55,287 bases of DNA from Domibacillus indicus (GCF_000970685.1 NZ_LAJB01000019.1:1-55287), one strand, 5' to 3'; positions 1 to 8,442 are shown, counted from the first letter of the stretch. Translations and numbers: made by a program. The notes: a model not told the origin generated them from the sequence alone.

Positions 1-17
1 CGATCGAGGACTTAATC
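1..17 (+). rRNA. 3' tip of 23S rRNA gene (partial)
   Basis: The first bases (CGATCGAGGACTTAA) match the conserved 3' end of Bacillus 23S rRNA. Only the last ~17 nt are inside the window and the exact 3' end is approximate. The 18-156 spacer that follows holds a TTTTGAAGGAACAATTC stretch typical of Bacillus 23S-5S spacers and no gene. Confidence 0.6.
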
Positions 18-156
18 AATAATAAAATGGTTCGAATGCAAAGTTCGCTGCATCGTGCAGCAGCGCATTCATGACTCACATCCTGTGAGCCCCGGTATTG
101 CCGTTACTTTACAGAGATTATCCAGTTTTGAAGGAACAATTCTTTCAAATACATAG

Positions 157-272
<116 letters not shown>

Positions 273-344
273 GAATTAAAAGTGAATAGCTAATGCTGTT
301 CTTTTAATAAGTCTTTGGTTTAAAATGTTTTTCTGAAATAACTA

Positions 345-373
345 TTGACTAATAAGCTTGAAAATGATAATAT
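345..373 (+). promoter_or_regulatory. Promoter of the tRNA array
   Basis: TTGACT (345-350), a 17-nt spacer and TAATAT (368-373) make a near-consensus sigma-A promoter between 5S and the first tRNA. The array can therefore be transcribed independently of the rRNA operon. No convincing terminator separates 5S from this promoter, so read-through is also possible. Confidence 0.75.
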
Positions 374-401
374 ATTATAGTTGTCGTTAGTAAATGAATA
401 T

Positions 402-476
402 TCCGCAGTAGCTCAGTGGTAGAGCAATCGGCTGTTAACCGATCGGTCGCAAGTTCGAGTCTTGCCTGCGGAGCCA
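402..476 (+). tRNA. tRNA-Asn (GTT)
   Basis: Cloverleaf with acceptor TCCGCAG/CTGCGGA, anticodon loop CTGTTAA and encoded CCA. First gene of the array. Confidence 0.97.
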
Positions 477-496
477 TTTCAATTCATAATAAGCAA

Positions 497-571
497 GGCC
501 CCTTGGTCAAGCGGTTAAGACACCGCCCTTTCACGGCGGTAACACGGGTTCGAATCCCGTAGGGGTCACCA
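497..571 (+). tRNA. tRNA-Glu (TTC)
   Basis: Acceptor GGCCCCT/AGGGGTC, anticodon loop CTTTCAC (TTC), T-arm GGGTTCGAATCCC, encoded CCA. Confidence 0.97.
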
Positions 572-575
572 TTTT

Positions 576-651
576 GGAGGATTAGCTCAGCTGGGAGAGC
601 ATCTGCCTTACAAGCAGAGGGTCGGCGGTTCGATCCCGTCATCCTCCACCA
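576..651 (+). tRNA. tRNA-Val (TAC)
   Basis: Acceptor GGAGGAT/ATCCTCC, anticodon loop CTTACAA (TAC), encoded CCA. Confidence 0.97.
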
Positions 652-656
652 TTTAT

Positions 657-732
<76 letters not shown>

Positions 733-738
733 CTTACC

Positions 739-814
739 GAGCCATTAGCTCAGTCGGTAGAGCATCTGACTTTTAATCAGAGGGTCGAAGGTTCGAGTCC
801 TTCATGGCTCACCA
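739..814 (+). tRNA. tRNA-Lys (TTT)
   Basis: Acceptor GAGCCAT/ATGGCTC, anticodon loop CTTTTAA (TTT), encoded CCA. Confidence 0.97.
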
Positions 815-821
815 TCTATAT

Positions 822-903
822 GCGGGTGTGGCGGAATTGGCAGACGCACCAGACTTAGGATCTGGCGCCGCAAGGCGTGGGGGTTCAAGTCCCTTCACCC
901 GCA
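822..903 (+). tRNA. tRNA-Leu (TAG), copy 1
   Basis: Class II tRNA with a long variable arm, acceptor GCGGGTG/CACCCGC and anticodon loop CTTAGGA (TAG). CCA is not encoded. Identical over its 82 nt to the copy at 2310-2391, and followed after 3 nt by tRNA-Gly. Confidence 0.97.
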
Positions 904-906
904 TTT

Positions 907-981
907 GCGGAAGTAGTTCAGTGGTAGAACATCACCTTGCCAAGGTGGGGGTCGCGGGTTCGAATCCCGTCTTCCGCTCCA
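907..981 (+). tRNA. tRNA-Gly (GCC), copy 1
   Basis: Acceptor GCGGAAG/CTTCCGC, anticodon loop TTGCCAA (GCC), encoded CCA. Identical to the copy at 2491-2565. Confidence 0.97.
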
Positions 982-998
982 ACTTGATTACACTCCAT

Positions 999-1087
999 GC
1001 CGGGGTGGCGGAACTGGCAGACGCACAGGACTTAAAATCCTGCGGTAGGTGACTACCGTACCGGTTCGATTCCGGTCCTCGGCACCA
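999..1087 (+). tRNA. tRNA-Leu (TAA)
   Basis: Class II tRNA with acceptor GCCGGGG/CCTCGGC, anticodon loop CTTAAAA (TAA), a long variable arm and encoded CCA. Confidence 0.96.
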
Positions 1088-1105
1088 TCTTACAAACGAA
1101 TAGCT

Positions 1106-1182
1106 GCGCCCGTAGCTCAATTGGATAGAGTACTTGACTACGAATCAAGCGGTTAGAGGTTCGAGTCCTCTCGGGCGCGCCA
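1106..1182 (+). tRNA. tRNA-Arg (ACG)
   Basis: Acceptor GCGCCCG/CGGGCGC, anticodon loop CTACGAA (ACG), encoded CCA. Confidence 0.97.
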
Positions 1183-1216
1183 TTTATCATTTATATATAA
1201 ACGATCTTTCGTTTTA

Positions 1217-1293
1217 CGGGAAGTAGCTCAGCTTGGTAGAGCACTTGGTTTGGGACCAAGGGGTCGCAGGTTCGAATCCTGTCTTCCCGACCA
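1217..1293 (+). tRNA. tRNA-Pro (TGG)
   Basis: Acceptor CGGGAAG/CTTCCCG, anticodon loop TTTGGGA (TGG), encoded CCA. Confidence 0.97.
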
Positions 1294-1303
1294 TCTTAAA
1301 ATT

Positions 1304-1379
1304 GGGGCCTTAGCTCAGCTGGGAGAGCGCCTGCTTTGCACGCAGGAGGTCAGCGGTTCGATCCCGCTAGGCTCCACCA
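1304..1379 (+). tRNA. tRNA-Ala (TGC)
   Basis: Acceptor GGGGCCT/AGGCTCC, anticodon loop TTTGCAC (TGC), encoded CCA. Confidence 0.97.
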
Positions 1380-1396
1380 ATTCTATATAGTATGTT

Positions 1397-1489
1397 GGAG
1401 GAATACCCAAGTCCGGCTGAAGGGATCGGTCTTGAAAACCGACAGGCGGGTCAAACCGCGCAGGGGTTCGAATCCCCTTTCCTCCTCCA
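1397..1489 (+). tRNA. tRNA-Ser (TGA)
   Basis: Class II tRNA with acceptor GGAGGAA/TTCCTCC, anticodon loop CTTGAAA (TGA), a long variable arm and encoded CCA. Confidence 0.96.
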
Positions 1490-1502
1490 TTATTTTTATT
1501 GT

Positions 1503-1576
<74 letters not shown>

Positions 1577-1581
1577 TCGCT

Positions 1582-1658
1582 GGTCCGGTAGTTCAGTTGG
1601 TTAGAATGCCTGCCTGTCACGCAGGAGGTCGCGGGTTCGAGTCCCGTCCGGACCGCCA
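1582..1658 (+). tRNA. tRNA-Asp (GTC)
   Basis: Acceptor GGTCCGG/CCGGACC, anticodon loop CTGTCAC (GTC), encoded CCA. Confidence 0.97.
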
Positions 1659-1680
1659 TATTTATACGATTGCTTTAAAC

Positions 1681-1756
1681 GGCTCAGTAGCTCAGTTGGT
1701 AGAGCAAAGGACTGAAAATCCTTGTGTCGGCGGTTCGATTCCGTCCTGAGCCACCA
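1681..1756 (+). tRNA. tRNA-Phe (GAA)
   Basis: Acceptor GGCTCAG/CTGAGCC, anticodon loop CTGAAAA (GAA), encoded CCA. Confidence 0.97.
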
Positions 1757-1768
1757 TCTTAATATTAC

Positions 1769-1842
1769 GCGGGTGTAGTTTAATGGTAAAACCTCAGCCT
1801 TCCAAGCTGATGTCGTGGGTTCGATTCCCATCACCCGCTCCA
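1769..1842 (+). tRNA. tRNA-Gly (TCC)
   Basis: Acceptor GCGGGTG/CACCCGC, anticodon loop CTTCCAA (TCC), encoded CCA. Confidence 0.97.
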
Positions 1843-1855
1843 TTATTTTGATAAT

Positions 1856-1929
<74 letters not shown>

Positions 1930-1938
1930 TTTTTATCT

Positions 1939-2022
1939 GGAGGGGTAGCGAAGTGGCTAAACGCGGCGGACTGTAAATCCGCTCCTTCGGGTTCGGCAGT
2001 TCGAATCTGCCCCCCTCCACCA
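1939..2022 (+). tRNA. tRNA-Tyr (GTA)
   Basis: Class II tRNA with acceptor GGAGGGG/CCCCTCC, anticodon loop CTGTAAA (GTA) and encoded CCA. Confidence 0.96.
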
Positions 2023-2027
2023 TCTAT

Positions 2028-2101
2028 AGGGGCATAGTTTAACGGTAGAACAGAGGTCTCCAAAACCTCCAGTGTGGGTTCGATTCCTACTGCCCCTGCC
2101 A
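2028..2101 (+). tRNA. tRNA-Trp (CCA)
   Basis: Acceptor AGGGGCA/TGCCCCT, anticodon loop CTCCAAA (CCA), encoded 3' CCA. Confidence 0.97.
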
Positions 2102-2130
2102 GTCGAACAGTATTTGAATTATAATATAAT

Positions 2131-2207
2131 GGCGGTCGTGGCGAAGTGGTTAACGCATCGGATTGTGGCTCCGACACTCGTGGGTTCGATTCCCATCGAT
2201 CGCCCCA
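2131..2207 (+). tRNA. tRNA-His (GTG)
   Basis: Has the extra 5' G(-1) opposite C73 that marks tRNA-His, anticodon loop TTGTGGC (GTG) and encoded CCA. The 29-nt gap before it is AT-rich and includes TATAAT-like hexamers. Confidence 0.96.
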
Positions 2208-2223
2208 TCTTTATCTGTATAAA

Positions 2224-2298
2224 TGGGCTATAGCCAAGCGGTAAGGCAACGGACTTTGACTCCGTCACGCGAAGGTTCGAATCCTTCTAGCCCAGCCA
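2224..2298 (+). tRNA. tRNA-Gln (TTG)
   Basis: Acceptor TGGGCTA/TAGCCCA, anticodon loop CTTTGAC (TTG), encoded CCA. Confidence 0.97.
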
Positions 2299-2309
2299 TT
2301 TTATATATC

Positions 2310-2391
2310 GCGGGTGTGGCGGAATTGGCAGACGCACCAGACTTAGGATCTGGCGCCGCAAGGCGTGGGGGTTCAAGTCCCTTCACCCGCA
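2310..2391 (+). tRNA. tRNA-Leu (TAG), copy 2
   Basis: Same 82-nt sequence as 822-903, without encoded CCA. The next tRNA-Gly is 99 nt away here, against 3 nt at copy 1. Confidence 0.97.
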
Positions 2392-2397
2392 TTGCTG

Positions 2398-2483
2398 ACA
2401 GGCTGACGGAAATGAAATATTTTCGTCAGCCTGTGTCTTGATAAAAGACTTCTTACTGTTAAATCTCGCAGGAGTACATCCTG
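2398..2483 (+). other. Three consecutive hairpins in an array spacer
   Basis: The 99-nt gap between tRNA-Leu and tRNA-Gly holds a 15-bp hairpin (arms 2398-2412 and 2420-2434, one G-U pair), a short GTCTT/AAGAC hairpin (about 2435-2449) and CAGGA/TCCTG (2469-2483). None is followed by a T-run. A TTGATA hexamer (2438-2443) with TAAATC 16 nt later could be a weak promoter. Function unknown. Confidence 0.5.
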
Positions 2484-2490
2484 TATTAGT

Positions 2491-2565
2491 GCGGAAGTAG
2501 TTCAGTGGTAGAACATCACCTTGCCAAGGTGGGGGTCGCGGGTTCGAATCCCGTCTTCCGCTCCA
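2491..2565 (+). tRNA. tRNA-Gly (GCC), copy 2
   Basis: Same 75-nt sequence as 907-981. Confidence 0.97.
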
Positions 2566-2576
2566 GTAATATATAT

Positions 2577-2660
2577 GCCGGCGTGGCGGAATTGGCAGAC
2601 GCGCTGGACTCAAAATCCAGTTCCTTCACGGGAGTGCCGGTTCGACCCCGGCCGCCGGTA
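2577..2660 (+). tRNA. tRNA-Leu (CAA)
   Basis: Class II tRNA with anticodon loop CTCAAAA (CAA) and acceptor GCCGGCG/CGCCGGT with a terminal G-U pair. CCA is not encoded. Last gene of the array. Confidence 0.95.
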
Positions 2661-2666
2661 TCAAAG

Positions 2667-2716
2667 AAGCAGCTTTCATTTCATTTAACATAATGAAATG
2701 AAAGCTGCTTTTTTTT
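2667..2716 (+). terminator. Terminator of the tRNA array
   Basis: A perfect 19-bp stem (2667-2685 with 2692-2710) is followed by a T-run to 2716. It closes the array and can also act on ald, which converges on it. Confidence 0.93.
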
Positions 2717-2799
2717 GTGAAAAAAACTTTAGCTGCCTGCACTAACAGCTTAAAGCTTTATTCATAAATACAGAAAGCCTTAAAGAATCAGGCATGTGT

Positions 2800-3927
2800 T
2801 TAAACAGTTAATGAATCCAGCAGTGTTTTAATATTTTTTGTTTCATAGCCGAGATCGCGCGCGACAGCATCAAATGTTATGTGGCCGCTATATGTGTTTA
2901 CACCGCTCTCGAGAGCCGGATTTTGTTTAATTGCCTGCTCGAACCCTTTATTTGCGATTTGAAGAGCATATGGGACTGTAACATTTGTTAATGCAATGGT
3001 TGATGTCCGCGGAACTGCACCTGGCATGTTCGCAACAGCATAGTGCACAACGCCATGCTTTTCATACGTAGGATCTGCATGCGTAGTGATTCGGTCCACT
3101 GTCTCAAATATGCCTCCCTGATCAATGGCTACGTCTACAATAACAGATCCTGCCGACATTGATTTTACCATTTCTTCCGTTACTAGCTTTGGTGCTTTCG
3201 CTCCCGGAATTAAAACGGCTCCAATTACGAGATCAGATTCTTTAACAGATTCAGCAATATTTAACGGATTTGACATAAGCGTTTGAACACTTGCCCCGAA
3301 GATTTCTTCAATTCGGCGCAGCCGGTCTGCATTCAGATCAATAATGGTAACATCCGCACCGAGCCCGATTGCAATGCGCGCCGCATTTGTACCAACCATG
3401 CCGCCGCCGATAATGGTTACCCGGCTTTTCTTCACACCCGGGACACCGCCCAGCAGCACCCCTTTACCTCCATTGTTTTTTTCTAAAAACTGCGCTCCGA
3501 TTTGTGCTGCCATACGGCCTGCAACTTCACTCATTGGAGAAAGAAGCGGCAAAGTGCCGTTGGCCGAAACAGTCTCATAAGCAATTCCGGTCACGCCGCT
3601 GTCAACTAAAGCTTTTGTTAACTCCGGTTCAGCTGCAAGATGCAGATAAGTAAACAGAAGAAGTCCTTTGCGGAAATACTGATATTCCGAGGCAAGGGGT
3701 TCTTTCACTTTTAGTATCATCTCTGCCCGGTTCCACACTTCTTCTGCCGATTGAAGTACTTGAGCTCCATACCGGGCGTATTCCGAATCTGTAAATCCGC
3801 TTCCAAGCCCCGCCCCCTGTTCGATCAGTATTTCATGGCCCGAATCGACAAGTGTTGCCACTCCAGATGGTGTAATAGCCACACGGTTTTCATTATTTTT
3901 GATTTCAGCTGGAATTCCAATTCGCAC
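2800..3927 (-). CDS. ald: Alanine dehydrogenase
   Basis: L-alanine:NAD+ oxidoreductase (deaminating). It converts alanine to pyruvate and ammonia and supports alanine use and sporulation in bacilli. The 375-aa product has the usual family length and N-terminus ([17 protein letters not shown]). Visible are Arg15, catalytic Lys75 (KVKEP) and His96, the NAD-binding glycine motif GGGMVG near residues 174-179 and Asp198 ending the second Rossmann strand. The GTG at 3925-3927 is preferred over the upstream in-frame GTG at 3934-3936: it fits the family N-terminus and lies a normal distance from GAGAGGGTGAT, which overlaps the upstream codon. Monocistronic. Confidence 0.96.
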   Translation of the reverse strand: MRIGIPAEIKNNENRVAITPSGVATLVDSGHEILIEQGAGLGSGFTDSEYARYGAQVLQSAEEVWNRAEMILKVKEPLASEYQYFRKGLLLFTYLHLAAEPELTKALVDSGVTGIAYETVSANGTLPLLSPMSEVAGRMAAQIGAQFLEKNNGGKGVLLGGVPGVKKSRVTIIGGGMVGTNAARIAIGLGADVTIIDLNADRLRRIEEIFGASVQTLMSNPLNIAESVKESDLVIGAVLIPGAKAPKLVTEEMVKSMSAGSVIVDVAIDQGGIFETVDRITTHADPTYEKHGVVHYAVANMPGAVPRTSTIALTNVTVPYALQIANKGFEQAIKQNPALESGVNTYSGHITFDAVARDLGYETKNIKTLLDSLTV

Positions 3928-4204
3928 GTTGATCACCCTCTCGTTTTGTTGATTTTATTGTAGAAGAAAAAGGAAAAGATGACATTGTTTTGACTGTTAA
4001 AAAAACCGATATAATTTGTGTAAAAACACAAAGAGAAAATAAGCGGAACAATCACCGAAAACAAGAAGGCGCTATCATTAACTGTATTATAAGTATTTTA
4101 GTTGATCTCAAACAAATAATTTACTTTAGAAAGTTACTTTTCAAGTAAGTATCATTCGAAAAAACATTGTGAGAAAATCTAACGAAAGATTTTTTTGAAA
4201 AAAA
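3928..4204. other. Intergenic region ald // ABC operon
   Basis: AT-rich gap between divergent genes. It holds small palindromes (GTGTAAAAACAC near 4018, TTACTTTTCAAGTAA near 4134) that could be operators, and a TATAAT-like hexamer near 4008. No gene or RNA is recognised. Confidence 0.4.
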
Positions 4205-4256
4205 CTGGACTTTTTTCATATAGGTGTATAATATGTATATACAGATATACACACCT
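4205..4256 (+). promoter_or_regulatory. Promoter and GntR/YtrA-type operator
   Basis: TATAAT at 4227-4232 with a weak -35 (CTGGAC 4205-4210, 16-nt spacer). The -10 lies inside an inverted repeat, AGGTGTATA (4222-4230) and TATACACACCT (4246-4256), with a further TGTATATACA palindrome in its centre. TGTATA/TATACA repeats are typical operators of YtrA-family GntR repressors, and such a repressor is the second gene of the operon, so autoregulation is likely. Confidence 0.65.
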
Positions 4257-4279
4257 AAAAATGGAAGGAAGTGAAAGTT

Positions 4280-5002
4280 GTGGAAGAAACCAAACAAAGC
4301 TTTTGGCTTGCTTTATTTGAATTGAAAAAATCAAAAAGCAGTATACTGGTTCTTTTGCTCAGCCTGCTGCTCTTTGTACCGTCACTCTCGACGATGTGGA
4401 CAGCTTATATCGAAAAAAATTTTGCAGGATTAGACGCATTCTTTTTGATTTTATTCAGTATATGGACAGTTTGGCTTCGTCCAAAAGATTTTCAATATCA
4501 AAAAGGGAGCGATGGAACCTGGGGAACGGCTCACATGTCTTTTTTGCTGCCGCTTGCCATTCCACGTATGACGATTATTAACAGCCGCTTGATTGCCTAT
4601 TTTTGTTTGTCTTTTCCTTTCCAGCTGCTTCTTTTAGTGCTCATGTATATGTACTCGAGCGATCTCAGGGAAGCAATGACAATTTTTTCTTACAGTGCCT
4701 TTTCTGTTATTTGGCTGTCGTTTGGTATTTGGGGAGGGGGAGCTTTTCCTGCAAGCGATATTGGAGACCGAATTAGCGGAAGCCGGCTTGTTCTAGGTAT
4801 TCTTTTTTACATTGGACTGTTTGCCGCTCTTCTTTCCTTGTATTTTCTCACTGGCGGCGGATTAGTGAAGTGGACAATGGAAGCCGCAGTTCATTTTCCG
4901 TTTTGGAGCATTATAATTTCTGTTCTTCTGGCAGCTGTCAGTCTTCTTTATTACAGGAACTACATGCAAAAAAAACTAGAACAGGTGGATTATTTAGGAT
5001 GA
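4280..5002 (+). CDS. ABC transporter membrane protein (ABC-2-like)
   Basis: A 240-aa hydrophobic protein with about six membrane segments (from residue ~20, the last near 210-230) and no soluble domain. It resembles the small permeases of YtrCD-type ABC systems. The GTG at 4280 is chosen because AGGAAG (4266-4271) lies 8 nt upstream; the in-frame GTG at 4271 overlaps that site. Its stop overlaps the next start (ATGA), so it is translationally coupled to the GntR regulator. It probably partners the ATPase at 5394. Substrate unknown. Confidence 0.7.
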   Translation: MEETKQSFWLALFELKKSKSSILVLLLSLLLFVPSLSTMWTAYIEKNFAGLDAFFLILFSIWTVWLRPKDFQYQKGSDGTWGTAHMSFLLPLAIPRMTIINSRLIAYFCLSFPFQLLLLVLMYMYSSDLREAMTIFSYSAFSVIWLSFGIWGGGAFPASDIGDRISGSRLVLGILFYIGLFAALLSLYFLTGGGLVKWTMEAAVHFPFWSIIISVLLAAVSLLYYRNYMQKKLEQVDYLG

Positions 5003-5397
5003 AGCTGCCTATTCGTTTATCAAAGGAATCACGTGAGCCGATTTATCACCAGATTGAGCAGCAGATGAAAGGGTTAATTGCGGGAGGAAACCTTCCTGCG
5101 GGCACTATACTCCCTTCGATTCGGGCGCTCGCTAAAGATCTGGAAATCAGTGTGATTACAACAAGGCGCGCATATCAAGATCTGGAGCAGACGGGCTTTA
5201 TTCAGACGCTGCAGGGAAAAGGGACATTCGTAGCGGAAATAGAGCATTCGTTAAAAGAGCAGGTTACCGTATCCGCTGTGTATGAAGCAATAGAAAGAGG
5301 AATTGACACGGGGCTGCAATATGATTATTCGCTGAAGGAAATTGAGGAGCTTTTTCAAAGCATTATAGTGCAAAAAAGAAAGGAGCGGTTGGAATGA
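4999..5397 (+). CDS. GntR family regulator, YtrA subfamily
   Basis: A 132-aa transcription factor. Residues ~5-75 form a GntR winged helix (EPIYHQIEQQMKGLIAGG, then LPSIRALAKDLEISVITTRRAYQDLEQTGF, here a continuous match, and GKGTFV). Only a short ~50-aa helical tail follows, as in the YtrA subfamily, which lacks a large effector domain and usually represses its own ABC operon. It overlaps both neighbours by ATGA. AGGTGG upstream serves as ribosome binding site. The TGTATA/TATACA repeat at the operon promoter is the likely operator. Confidence 0.88.
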   Translation: MKLPIRLSKESREPIYHQIEQQMKGLIAGGNLPAGTILPSIRALAKDLEISVITTRRAYQDLEQTGFIQTLQGKGTFVAEIEHSLKEQVTVSAVYEAIERGIDTGLQYDYSLKEIEELFQSIIVQKRKERLE

Positions 5398-6236
5398 CGG
5401 TACAGCTGACGCGCATGACAAAATCGGTTGATGATTTTTCGCTTGGCCCGGTGGATCTCACATTAGAACCCGGGACTGTAACTGTACTTGCCGGCAGCAA
5501 TAGCTCCGGTAAAAGCCTGCTGCTGAAAACCATTTTAAATCTTGTGAAAAAAGATGATGGTGAAGTGAAAATTTTTGGCGAACATGTCCCGGGAAATACA
5601 GAACAGTGGATAGGAAGAGTCGGCTACATGCCACAGGCTTTAATCGGATGTGAAACATTTACAGGTGAAGAATTAAAGTCTCTTGTTTCCCGCTGGTATC
5701 CGAACTGGGATGATTGCTTCTTCAATACAATTGCAGAACGGCTGAATATACCGCTGAAAAAAAAGTATGGAAAAATGTCAAAAGGCGCCCAGCAAAAGCT
5801 GTCTTTTGCTTTAACGATTCCTAGAAACCCTGAGCTGCTTTTGCTGGACGAACCGACGTCCCATATGGATATTCCGGCAAAGCAAATATGGCTGGATATT
5901 CTGGTTGAATGGATGGAGGCTGAAGAGCGAACTATTTTGATGGCGACACATAATGTGGACGAAATTCGGAAGATCGCTGACTATATCAGTGTAATGCGAA
6001 ATGGAAAGATCATTGGAACATTTGAGAAGGAAGCGTTTACCCGCTCTTATAAACGGTACTGGCTGCACAAGCTGCCTGTCCATCCTGTTCCGGGTGAAGC
6101 GGCACGGGAAGAAGGAGTAATTATCAGCCGCCTTCCATTTGAAACCGAACAATATTTCCGTGTTCAAAACATAGAATACACAGATGTCCGGCCGCTTGAC
6201 CTGGAGGAAATTATTACAATGATGCTGAAAGGGTGA
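5394..6236 (+). CDS. ABC transporter ATP-binding protein (YtrB-like)
   Basis: A 280-aa ATPase. Walker A GSNSSGKS at residues 34-41, a signature loop reading MSKGAQQKL instead of LSGGQ, and Walker B LLLLDEPTSHMD. The ~60-residue C-terminal tail is typical of BcrA/YtrB-type ATPases. It sits between the GntR regulator (ATGA overlap) and a second ATPase and most likely energises the membrane protein encoded at 4280. Such systems respond to cell-wall-active compounds in B. subtilis, but the substrate here is unknown. Confidence 0.82.
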   Translation: MTVQLTRMTKSVDDFSLGPVDLTLEPGTVTVLAGSNSSGKSLLLKTILNLVKKDDGEVKIFGEHVPGNTEQWIGRVGYMPQALIGCETFTGEELKSLVSRWYPNWDDCFFNTIAERLNIPLKKKYGKMSKGAQQKLSFALTIPRNPELLLLDEPTSHMDIPAKQIWLDILVEWMEAEERTILMATHNVDEIRKIADYISVMRNGKIIGTFEKEAFTRSYKRYWLHKLPVHPVPGEAAREEGVIISRLPFETEQYFRVQNIEYTDVRPLDLEEIITMMLKG

Positions 6237-6240
6237 GAAG

Positions 6241-7173
6241 ATGGATACAATGCTGACCGTGGATCAGCTTGGGAAATCATTTAAAGAGAAGAAAATCATT
6301 GAAAACATTTCATTTGATGTACGTCGGGGAGAAATTATGGCTGTGCTGGGGCCAAACGGCGCAGGGAAATCCACAACGATACGCAGCATTATGGGGATTA
6401 TGTATCCAGATGAAGGCTCTATCACATTTCACAGCCATAAATCCGGCAAGATCCCCCGCCATAAAATCGGCTACCTGCCTGAAGAGCGCGGGCTTTATAA
6501 AAATGTAACCATTTTAGATATTTTGCTTTATTTTGCGGAGTTAAAAGAATATCCAGCTGCGAAAGCAAAAGAGCGAGCCCGTTTCTATTTAAAAAAGTTT
6601 GGGCTTGAAGGAAAGGAAAAAGCTTCTATAGAAGAATTATCAAAAGGGATGGGCCAAAAGGTCCAATTTATTGCATCCATTATTCATGAGCCTGAATTGC
6701 TTATCTTAGACGAGCCGTTTTCAGGACTTGATCCGGTCAGCCTGGAATTATTTAAAAAAGAAATACAGGAGCTGGCGAAAAACGGAACAGCCATTTTACT
6801 GTCGTCACATCAAATGAATGTAGTAGAAGAACTATGTGACCGTTTATTTATGATTCACCGCGGCCAAAAGGTTCTTTATGGAACAATAGATGAAGTAAAA
6901 AAGCAATATGCCAGTTTCAAGTGTGTCATTTATGGAGAAAACAGCAAGCGGGTACTCGGGCAAATTTCTGATGTGCAGCGTATTGAGCAGGAGGGAGACC
7001 GCTCCGTATTATATTTATCCCAAAACCTTTCCCTGCCAGCCTGGCTGAAAAAACTGCCTGAAACAGTAGACATCCAGGAATTAGTGATTGACCGTGTGTC
7101 CCTTCATGAAATTTTTATCGATATTGCCACGGATAAAAGCACTATGCAGGAAGCAGGTGAGCGGTATGCGTAA
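6241..7173 (+). CDS. ABC transporter ATP-binding protein (YhaQ/NatA-like)
   Basis: A 310-aa ATPase with Walker A GPNGAGKST, the segment GYLPEERGLYKN typical of YhaQ/NatA proteins, signature LSKGMGQKVQ, Walker B LLILDEPFSGLDP and switch His in LSSHQM. It begins 4 nt after the previous gene and overlaps the next (permease) gene by 8 nt, so the two form one exporter. YhaQ/YhaP and NatA/NatB of B. subtilis are linked to sodium or cation efflux; transfer of that role is inference. Confidence 0.85.
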   Translation: MDTMLTVDQLGKSFKEKKIIENISFDVRRGEIMAVLGPNGAGKSTTIRSIMGIMYPDEGSITFHSHKSGKIPRHKIGYLPEERGLYKNVTILDILLYFAELKEYPAAKAKERARFYLKKFGLEGKEKASIEELSKGMGQKVQFIASIIHEPELLILDEPFSGLDPVSLELFKKEIQELAKNGTAILLSSHQMNVVEELCDRLFMIHRGQKVLYGTIDEVKKQYASFKCVIYGENSKRVLGQISDVQRIEQEGDRSVLYLSQNLSLPAWLKKLPETVDIQELVIDRVSLHEIFIDIATDKSTMQEAGERYA

Positions 7174-8404
7174 CAGCTTTAAAGTGGCGAAATGGGAAGT
7201 GAAGCGGAATATAAAGAACAAGTCATTTTTAATTTCGCTTATTCTAACACCGGTTTTATTTTTGGTTTTTTTTACAGTTCCCACACTTTTTGGTGACGAT
7301 GAAAAAAAGAGCACAGCTACAAACAAAGTAACGGTCATTATCCAGGATGAGCTTGGCGTCTATAATGAGATTGACTCCATTATAAAGCAGCAAAATGCGA
7401 TTCACTGGGCGTTGAAGCAAACGGACCGGACAGAAAAAGAGATGGTTCCGGAACTCGAAACAGCCAAAAACACAGTATTTGTTTCGCTGACAGAAGAAGC
7501 ACTGGCAGCGGGAAAAATAAATGTATGGATGAGCGAAGGAGCCAATGCCAATTTTCTTCAGCAAGCTGCCGTTATTGAACCTCCGCTTCGTGCTCTTCAG
7601 CTGGAGAGAGCGGGTTTGAATTCCGAACAAATAGAAATGATTTCACAGAGGATTGGGTTCAAATCGATTCCTGTTAAAAAGCAGGCAGAAAAAACGGAGC
7701 CGGAACCAACAGAAGATCCAATGAAAAAGCTTGTTCCGGGCGCGTTTGCCGGAGTTGTTTTATTCTCTATTGTAATGACAGGCATGATGATTTTTCAAAG
7801 TGCTTCACAGGAAAAAAAAGAAAAAGTGGCGGAAATTATTTTATCGAGTGTAACGCCGGCTGATTTAATGCAAGGGAAAATTATCGGCTACTTTGTTCTT
7901 GGATTGACACAGGTTTTTGTTTGGATGGCTTTTGTCATTCCGCTTATTATATGGAGGTTTGATGTCCCGATTTTTAACTATTTGCTTGTTCCGGAACTGG
8001 CATTGCTTCTGTTTATTGCGCTCTCCGGATATTTGCTGTTTGCCTCTCTATTTGTTGGAATAGGAGCAACAGTGGAAGATATATCAACATCAAGCAACTT
8101 TCAGGGCATGCTGTTTATGCTGCCGTTTATGCCATTTATTTTCATTGGACCGATTTTATCCAATCCAGAAGGACTGGCCGCCCAAATCGGCTCTTATATT
8201 CCTTTTACAGCGCCAGGAGTGCTCTTAATCCGGCTGTCCATTATGGAAAGGTGGCCATGGATTGAAATCTTAATAGCCCTGGTTATTCTCACAGCAAGCA
8301 TCTGGCTGTTTATGAAGCTGGCCGGCAAGGTATTTCAAACAGGCATTCTTATGTATGGAAAAAATGCAACTCCAAAAGAAATTTGGAAATGGATGTGGAG
8401 TTAG
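7166..8404 (+). CDS. ABC-2 type permease (YhaP/NatB-like)
   Basis: A 412-aa membrane protein. N-terminal TM segment (~residues 20-42), a large extracytoplasmic domain to ~residue 190, then five or six TM helices, one of them preceded by the SASQEKKEKVAEIILSSV motif conserved in NatB/YhaP permeases. The ATG at 7166 overlaps the ATPase gene by 8 nt and fits the family N-terminus. Last gene of the operon, followed by a terminator. Confidence 0.87.
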   Translation: MRNSFKVAKWEVKRNIKNKSFLISLILTPVLFLVFFTVPTLFGDDEKKSTATNKVTVIIQDELGVYNEIDSIIKQQNAIHWALKQTDRTEKEMVPELETAKNTVFVSLTEEALAAGKINVWMSEGANANFLQQAAVIEPPLRALQLERAGLNSEQIEMISQRIGFKSIPVKKQAEKTEPEPTEDPMKKLVPGAFAGVVLFSIVMTGMMIFQSASQEKKEKVAEIILSSVTPADLMQGKIIGYFVLGLTQVFVWMAFVIPLIIWRFDVPIFNYLLVPELALLLFIALSGYLLFASLFVGIGATVEDISTSSNFQGMLFMLPFMPFIFIGPILSNPEGLAAQIGSYIPFTAPGVLLIRLSIMERWPWIEILIALVILTASIWLFMKLAGKVFQTGILMYGKNATPKEIWKWMWS

Positions 8405-8416
8405 AGAACTGGCAAG

Positions 8417-8440
8417 AGCCCGCTTGAAAAAGCGGGCTTT
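8417..8440. terminator. Bidirectional terminator
   Basis: AGCCCGCTT / AAGCGGGCT stem with GAAA loop and a T-rich tail. It lies between the + strand ABC operon and the - strand copD, which converge. Confidence 0.85.
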
Positions 8441-8442
8441 CT

